Translations under genes and position numbers: made by a program
Part shown: one piece after another, positions 36,025-40,368 of the stretch
Numbering within the stretch: position 1 is the stretch's first letter
Layout of the letters: every line of letters begins with the position of its first letter
Assembly (NCBI GenBank): GCA_001460835.1
Contig: CYKH01001775.1
Location: 1 to 40,368, forward strand
Direction: 5' to 3'
Source: Bodo saltans
Taxonomy: Eukaryota; Euglenozoa; Kinetoplastea; Eubodonida; Bodonidae
Length of the DNA stretch: 40,368 bases
Notes under the pieces: generated by a model
What the model saw: only the letters and a program-made list of their open reading frames with translations
The model's database searches: none
What the model was told of the DNA's origin: nothing

Positions 36025-36183
36025 GCGATAACTTGTTGTCTACGCTGTTGCGTTTTCTGTACTTTCCCACTGAACTGAGTGCGATCGTTTGGTGCCAACT
36101 ATTTACAGGACTTGACGGTTATTTTACTCTTCCTCTTCTTAATGAAGTTTATCAACCGAAACGATGGAACCTAGCGCGTGATA

Positions 36184-36217
36184 TTTTCCTACATTTTCTT
36201 CGATTCTCTCTTGTCAG
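36184..36217 (+). promoter_or_regulatory. Acceptor-like tract upstream of the repeat ORF
   Basis: The tract reads as CT-rich and ends in CTTGTCAG with AG at 36216-36217. The first ATG after it is 36275, which opens a frame into the satellite. Confidence 0.4.
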
Positions 36218-36274
36218 CAACACGACCAAATAAGCCATTTCTTGTTCCAATCTCGTAACTTGATCCATTTACAA

Positions 36275-36736
36275 ATGTCAGAAGAAGAACGTAAATGTTG
36301 TAACGTTTCCTTTTGTATCCTCAATCATTGTTCTCCATCGAATCAGCGCCAAAAACCAGTTCGTTCCTTGAACCATTTCCAACGCAACAATCTCTCCAAC
36401 GACCAATGCATCTGGCACTGCAACACTTTCGCTTCCAGGCCAACTTTCAAATTCCAGGCGACACGCAAGGTTCAAAGCCAAAAAGCATCATTCAGGCCGA
36501 AGTTCCAAATCTCAGGTCCCAGGCCAAAACTGAGGTTCCAGGCCAAAGACCAGGTTCCAGGCCAAAACTCAGGTTCCAGGCTAAAACTGAGGTTCCAGGC
36601 TAAAACTGAGGTTTCAGGCCAAAACTCAGGTTCCAGGCCAAAACTGAGGTTCCAGGCTAAAACTCAGGTTCCAGGCCAAAAATCAGGTTCCAGGCCAAAG
36701 ACCAGGTTCCAGGCCAAAACTGAGGTTCCAGGCTAA
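36275..36736 (+). CDS. Questionable ORF running into the satellite (153 aa)
   Basis: An ATG frame begins 57 nt after the AG at 36216-36217 with about 60 non-repetitive residues (MSEEERKCCNVSFCILNHC), then runs through the array. Three 19-bp units make 57 bp, so the protein repeats every 19 residues, roughly RFQAKTEVPGQNSGSRPKL with variants. It stops where a unit variant puts a TGA or TAA in frame. A second ATG frame (37007-37378) reads the same peptide in the duplicated block. The composition is basic and low-complexity. It could be a recently born repeat protein or just an open frame through a satellite; I favour the latter. Confidence 0.2.
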   Translation: MSEEERKCCNVSFCILNHCSPSNQRQKPVRSLNHFQRNNLSNDQCIWHCNTFASRPTFKFQATRKVQSQKASFRPKFQISGPRPKLRFQAKDQVPGQNSGSRLKLRFQAKTEVSGQNSGSRPKLRFQAKTQVPGQKSGSRPKTRFQAKTEVPG

Positions 36737-36904
36737 AACTGAGGTTCCAGGCAAAAACTGAGGTTCCAGGCAAAAACTGAGGTTCCAGGCAAAAACTGAG
36801 GTTCCAGGCTAAAACTGAGGTTCCAGGTCAAAACTCAGGTTCCAGGCCAAAACTGAGGTTCCAGGCTAAAACTGAGGTTCCAGGCCAAAACTGAGGTTCC
36901 AGAA
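36513..36904. repeat. 19-bp tandem repeat array 1
   Basis: About 20 units follow the consensus GAGGTTCCAGGCYAAAACT (19 bp), varying mainly at the first base (G/C), at position 13 (C/T/A) and in the last three bases (ACT/GAC/AAT). More degenerate units precede it from about 36430 and follow it to about 37107. Confidence 0.95.
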
Positions 36905-37107
36905 CGAGGTTCCAGAACGAGGTTCCATGCGAAAATTCAGGCTAAAAACGAGGTTCCAGCTCAAAGTTTGGTTCTATGCGAAAAATGAGGTTTTAGTCAA
37001 AAATCGATGTTTCAGGCCAAAGACCAGGTTCCAAGACAAAAATCTGGTTCAATGCCGATAATCAGGTTGCATGTTTACAATCCTGTTCCACGAATGAATG
37101 AAATGAA
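36905..37107. repeat. Degenerate tail of block 1
   Basis: Shortened 13-bp units (GAGGTTCCAGAAC) are followed by diverged GGTTC/CAAAAA elements, ending with GAATGAATGAAATGAAA at 37092-37108. The part from 36921 recurs almost unchanged 648 bp downstream. Confidence 0.85.
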
Positions 37108-37111
37108 ACAA

Positions 37112-37568
37112 AAATCAGGTTCGAGGCCAAAAACTGAGGTTTCAGGCAAAAAATCAGGTTCCAGGCCAAAACTGAGGTTCCAGGCCAAAGACCAGGTTCC
37201 AGGCCAAAACTCAGGTTCCAGGCTAAAACTGAGGTTCCAGGCTAAAACTGAGGTTTCAGGCCAAAACTCAGGTTCCAGGCCAAAACTGAGGTTCCAGGCT
37301 AAAACTCAGGTTCCAGGCCAAAAATCAGGTTCCAGGCCAAAGACCAGGTTCCAGGCCAAAACTGAGGTTCCAGGCTAAAACTGAGGTTCCAGGCAAAAAC
37401 TGAGGTTCCAGGCGAAAACTGAGGTTCCAGGCGAAAACTGAGGTTCCAGGCAAAAACTCAGATTCCAGGCCAAAACTCAGGTTCCAGGCTAAAACTGAGG
37501 TTCCAGGCCAAAGACCAGGTTCCAGGCCAAAACTGAGGTTCCAGGCCAAAACTGAGGTTCCAGAACGA
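37112..37568. repeat. 19-bp tandem repeat array 2
   Basis: About 23 units have the same 19-bp consensus as array 1. The ordered series of unit variants over 36519-36771 recurs at 37161-37413 without a difference by eye. Beyond that, the number and type of units differ (GGCGAAAACT variants occur only here). Confidence 0.93.
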
Positions 37569-37757
37569 GGTTCCATGCGAAAATTCAGGCTAAAAACGAG
37601 GTTCCAGCTCAAAGTTTGGTTCTATGCGAAAAATGAGGTTTTAGTCAAAAATCGATGTTTCAGGCCAAAGACCAGGTTCCAAGACAAAAATCTGGTTCAA
37701 TGCCGATAATCAGGTTGCATGTTTACAATCCGGTTCCACGAATGAATGAAATGAAAT
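37569..37757. repeat. Degenerate tail of block 2
   Basis: This repeats 36921-37107 at an offset of 648 bp with a single visible change (TCCTGTTCC to TCCGGTTCC). After the shared GAATGAATGAAATGAAA the sequences part. Confidence 0.9.
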
Positions 37758-37973
37758 GAGTAAACCTGTCACAAGGTTTAGTATAAGATCTTGTTCCTTC
37801 CATTGGGGCAAAGCTCACGCTGTTTTGTTGTGGACCTTTCCTTCCGTACCCGTGACAGATAGAAATGTCAGAATGTCAGTCTCCTTCGCTTGTTTTGACG
37901 ACGCGCGCGGCATAGGTATCACATAAGAATTGTAGAGAAACTATCTGAGCTGTAGCTTTGTGAACTTCTTAAT

Positions 37974-38042
37974 TTTTTTGTTTTGTTTGTTATCTTGCTT
38001 TGTTACTTGCTTGTGTTTCGTTTCTCAAAACCTTTGCAAAAG
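37974..38042 (+). promoter_or_regulatory. Trans-splice acceptor of the last gene
   Basis: A roughly 65-nt T/G/C-rich tract ends in CAAAAG with AG at 38041-38042. The first ATG after it is at 38098. Confidence 0.55.
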
Positions 38043-38097
38043 CTAAGGGCAGAGTTTGTCACAATATTTACGTCCAGATCTCTTAGTCTTGGTGCCT

Positions 38098-40023
38098 ATG
38101 CAAGCAAAGAGATTGTTCATCAACAGCATCGTAAAGCTGAAAGTGAACTCAATGACGCTGTTTAGCACATATCCAAGGCAAGCCTATTCCACGCTTAACA
38201 GCACACGCTACACTGCGCTGGACGCACTGTGGCCAATATCTGAAGACAACATTTACAAAATCAGCGCAACGATTTTCTTTTTTGATAAAGGAGTCTTCGC
38301 TGAGAAGCGATTTGACGTCCGCTCAGAATTTCAATCCATCCCAGTTTTCCTGGCACAGGATACTTTTCTAGTGATGTGGAAAGTGAAAGAATATTCTCCT
38401 TTAACTGTTTTGATGTTGCTGGAGCGACTGCATTTTAAAACACTTCAGAAACTATGCCGCCATCCATTTGCGCCATTCAACGAAGAACGAGTATTACCGT
38501 TGCAAGCATGGTCCAACGCGTACGCCGAAGGGCAGGGGTGCCGAGATGCGATGATCAACAATATCAAGCGATGCCACCTTGCTGCCACATCGGCAACAAC
38601 TGAAAATAACCCACCTCTATCACACTTTGGCGGCCGCGATCGTGTATCATTCATTGCGTACGCACCAGACGGTATAACACACGACCTTTTGCAACCAGGA
38701 AAAGAATCGGAGCGCTTCGCTTTTAATGAAAACTTCGCTTTTGGAACGCTGCGTGTAGCTGCAATCGTGGAGGGAGCTTCTGTTCGCACCCTTTGTGATC
38801 CTGACACAAATACCACAGATGGAGGCGCAGCTCCTACTGATTTGATATCTTTTCAATTGGGCACAACGTGCAACATGCAGCCGAACGGATCAGTTGTTTT
38901 TTATTCTGAACACCTGAAGGCAGATGAATTCATTGGTACCTTCTTTCAACCAAAGCTGGAAAGGATTCCGACAGCTCAACTGGATTTTTCAAAATCCGAT
39001 CTTGGTCTGCAGTCCGATGCGCAAAAGCCAGAGGGTGGAAAGTTTATCTTGAAGTTCTTCGCATGGCCAAAAAAAGGAAAACTTGTGATTCCTTTGTCTG
39101 CTCGAAGCACAGATCTTAAAACACGCTACTTCAGCCTTGTCGACGTGATCGAACCAGTCTTCAAGGTCGATGAGAAACCCAATCCCGATTTGCAGAAGAG
39201 AGAGCTCGCATTCTCAGCTTTCAGTTACTGGGATCCGCTCCAAACGTCGGATTGGCCGTTGAAAGTCGTGTTCACCTATGCGAAAATCGACACCGAAGAC
39301 GGGAACATCAATTGTTCACAAATAACGAAAGTTGCTACGGAGGCCATGCTCGGGACCATGATAAAGCTTTCATCATCGTGCTTCATGAAAATTACTGACG
39401 CGTGCACGCACAACACTGATACTCTTGATGTTAAGTGCAAAAAATACGACAAACTAGAGCGTGTCGATCTGTTGAACAAGATTGGTGGAGTGGGGTTTTC
39501 CAGAACAGATGCCCTTAGACGCGTAACGTTTGCTGACAACATGCGCGAAAACGCCGTGCGCGAGCAAAGAAATCGATGCAAGGACCCCCTATCAAATTAT
39601 CTCCAGGCACTTTGCTCCCTTTCGAGAGAGAAGTTGGAAGAACGCCGCCAGTTGCCAGTGGCTGACGACATGAAGTACCTGAACGCAAAGCAGTGGTCAG
39701 AATGTTTTTCTCACGGCTGTTCGCCTGTCCATATTGCGGAACATCGCATTTTGCATCGAAGAGAATCAAAAGAAGCAAAGCAGCACCTTCAAGAACGACT
39801 TTCTGTCATACATTACACGCGATCATCGCGAGTCAATCACAGTGCAAACATTTCTTCAACAGTTAGCAGAATTACATTACTCCACGCTTCAAACGCTGTG
39901 TCGCGAGGGTGGGGCTCAGGTAGGGGAAGTCTTAAAGATGACTTACGAAGAGTGGCAAAGCTGCTTCAGGAAGGGAAGCGGTTGTCGAGATGCAATGTTA
40001 GCAGCGATCAATGCAAGTGTTGA
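38098..40023 (+). CDS. Unrecognised protein with LC-W-GC repeat motif, frameshifted 3' end
   Basis: This frame encodes 641 residues with no family I recognise. No signal peptide or membrane span is seen. A motif of about 45 residues occurs near 105-150: LHFKTLQKLC, then a Trp (QAWSNAY) and GQGCRDAM. A divergent copy lies near 500-550: NYLQALC, QWSECFSHGC. Between them are beta-rich stretches (SFIAYAPDG, KFILKFFAW, LKVVFTYA). After about residue 550 the frame turns into Ser/Arg-rich text, while a +1-shifted frame (39788-40108) carries another clear copy of the motif. The gene has therefore suffered a net one-base change, or is read by frameshifting. The first ATG after the acceptor is 38098; a TTG lies upstream. 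It sits beside the satellite in a plastic-looking region. Function unknown. Confidence 0.6.
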   Translation: MQAKRLFINSIVKLKVNSMTLFSTYPRQAYSTLNSTRYTALDALWPISEDNIYKISATIFFFDKGVFAEKRFDVRSEFQSIPVFLAQDTFLVMWKVKEYSPLTVLMLLERLHFKTLQKLCRHPFAPFNEERVLPLQAWSNAYAEGQGCRDAMINNIKRCHLAATSATTENNPPLSHFGGRDRVSFIAYAPDGITHDLLQPGKESERFAFNENFAFGTLRVAAIVEGASVRTLCDPDTNTTDGGAAPTDLISFQLGTTCNMQPNGSVVFYSEHLKADEFIGTFFQPKLERIPTAQLDFSKSDLGLQSDAQKPEGGKFILKFFAWPKKGKLVIPLSARSTDLKTRYFSLVDVIEPVFKVDEKPNPDLQKRELAFSAFSYWDPLQTSDWPLKVVFTYAKIDTEDGNINCSQITKVATEAMLGTMIKLSSSCFMKITDACTHNTDTLDVKCKKYDKLERVDLLNKIGGVGFSRTDALRRVTFADNMRENAVREQRNRCKDPLSNYLQALCSLSREKLEERRQLPVADDMKYLNAKQWSECFSHGCSPVHIAEHRILHRRESKEAKQHLQERLSVIHYTRSSRVNHSANISSTVSRITLLHASNAVSRGWGSGRGSLKDDLRRVAKLLQEGKRLSRCNVSSDQCKC

Positions 40024-40108
40024 TTTCCGTGTGCTTTACGGTATCCGCTACGATGAAAGAGATCCACCGAACGTAATCGGTTTTCTAGAAAAAAGTCAGC
40101 ATGTGTAA
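39788..40108 (+). pseudogene. Out-of-frame 3' continuation of the preceding gene
   Basis: In the +1 frame relative to the upstream gene, about 106 residues continue the same family. ITVQTFLQQLAELHYSTLQ, LCREGG, then EEWQSCFRKGSGCRDAML align with the upstream LTVLMLLERLHFKTLQKLC, QAWSNAY and GQGCRDAM. It has no convincing start of its own; the frame opens at a TTG and the nearest upstream DNA is coding in the other frame. The shift probably lies between 39741 and 39860. It ends at a TAA at 40106-40108. A sequencing or assembly error cannot be excluded. Confidence 0.65.
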
Positions 40109-40368
40109 GAGTAAAGCGCGTGAAATCAGACTGAATAACACTGTGCTGGGTGGACGAACAACGGCGTTTCACATAACGTGGCGACGGATGTTGCGAAATA
40201 TCTGAACATGGCGATTAACCTGCTCCTTAACGTCGTCGCGATTGTTGGTGACCGTAAAATCAGTCGAGTAACGCGAACATTTGCTTTGTGCTGTGAATTT
40301 GTGAAGAACCTTTTCTTGACGTTTGTGAAATTTTGCCCCCTCCCTCCCCCCTTTTTTTTGTAAGCAAA
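40109..40368. other. Terminal spacer
   Basis: This 260-nt stretch has no credible gene. A 61-codon frame at 40178-40363 ends inside the pyrimidine tract and lacks an acceptor. The window stops just after the tract of the next gene. Confidence 0.55.
40333..40364 (+). promoter_or_regulatory. Trans-splice acceptor of the next gene
   Basis: A very strong C/T tract (CCCCCTCCCTCCCCCC followed by a T-run) leads to GTAAG with AG at 40363-40364. The gene it serves begins beyond the window. Confidence 0.6.

Larger units (their letters stand above)
36025..38097. other. 2-kb non-genic region around the 19-bp satellite
   Basis: This is the longest stretch without a confident gene. From 36025 to about 36430 it is ordinary 3' UTR-like sequence with a good pyrimidine tract and AG at 36216-36217. 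From about 36430 to 37757 it is satellite repeat. From 37758 to 38041 it is AT-rich spacer ending in the acceptor of the next gene. Confidence 0.75.

Noticed and set aside
36513-37568. Possible CRISPR array
   Set aside because: The units are directly adjacent 19-mers with no unique spacers, in a eukaryotic context. This is a simple tandem satellite.
37325-37612. 95-codon minus-strand frame with repeated NLSFGLEPGLWPGTSVLAW-type text
   Set aside because: It is the satellite read on the other strand. Period-57 openness arises on both strands without coding.
38098-40023. Retrotransposon hot spot (RHS)-type or mobile-element protein
   Set aside because: The gene lies next to a satellite in a plastic region, but no P-loop, reverse transcriptase, endonuclease or transposase motif is visible.
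40333-40360. G-quadruplex on the minus strand of the terminal C-rich tract
   Set aside because: The G-runs are 6, 3 and 5 long with one-base loops, which does not give four separate runs of three. The pyrimidine tract role explains the sequence better.

Overview
The window looks like nuclear DNA of a kinetoplastid protist, most likely a free-living bodonid such as Bodo saltans; the species is inferred. About 19 intronless protein genes all lie on the + strand with short spacers and no strand switch, as in a polycistronic transcription unit. Nearly every gene is preceded by a pyrimidine-rich tract ending in AG a few to about 60 nt before its ATG, the signature of spliced-leader trans-splicing coupled to polyadenylation. 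Several starts were chosen from these acceptors instead of the longest open frame. A sugar transporter with a cysteine-rich first outer loop and a dehydrogenase with a peroxisome/glycosome-type C-terminus fit the same lineage. I see no tRNA, rRNA, insertion sequence or CRISPR array.

Left part (1-18 kb): a KH-DUF1771-Smr RNA-binding protein ending in a CaaX box; a 2797-residue surface protein (mucin-like, EGF-like, IPT/TIG-like, multi-span membrane domain); two unrecognised proteins (81 and 381 aa); a double-MYND protein; a seven-span membrane protein with receptor-like topology; and a coiled-coil protein with a Ser-Pro-rich tail.

Middle (18-33 kb): a coiled-coil protein; an Erv46/ERGIC3-type ER-Golgi cargo receptor; a kelch-repeat protein; a UBZ-like/CUE/PPPDE protein (possible ubiquitin or SUMO isopeptidase); two tandem p24 (GOLD) proteins with a nearly identical 3' end; a charged helical protein; a DHRS4-like dehydrogenase ending in -ARL; and an EXD2-like exonuclease. 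Erv46 and the p24 proteins both belong to ER-Golgi trafficking, but co-transcription in kinetoplastids does not by itself imply shared function.

Right part (33-40 kb) looks more plastic. It holds a short LRR membrane protein that may be the remnant of a larger one, an MFS hexose-type transporter, about 1.3 kb of 19-bp satellite duplicated as a block with a 642-648 bp offset, and a large unrecognised gene with an internal W/GC motif repeat and an apparent frameshift near its 3' end. The window closes on a strong pyrimidine tract that probably belongs to the next gene.
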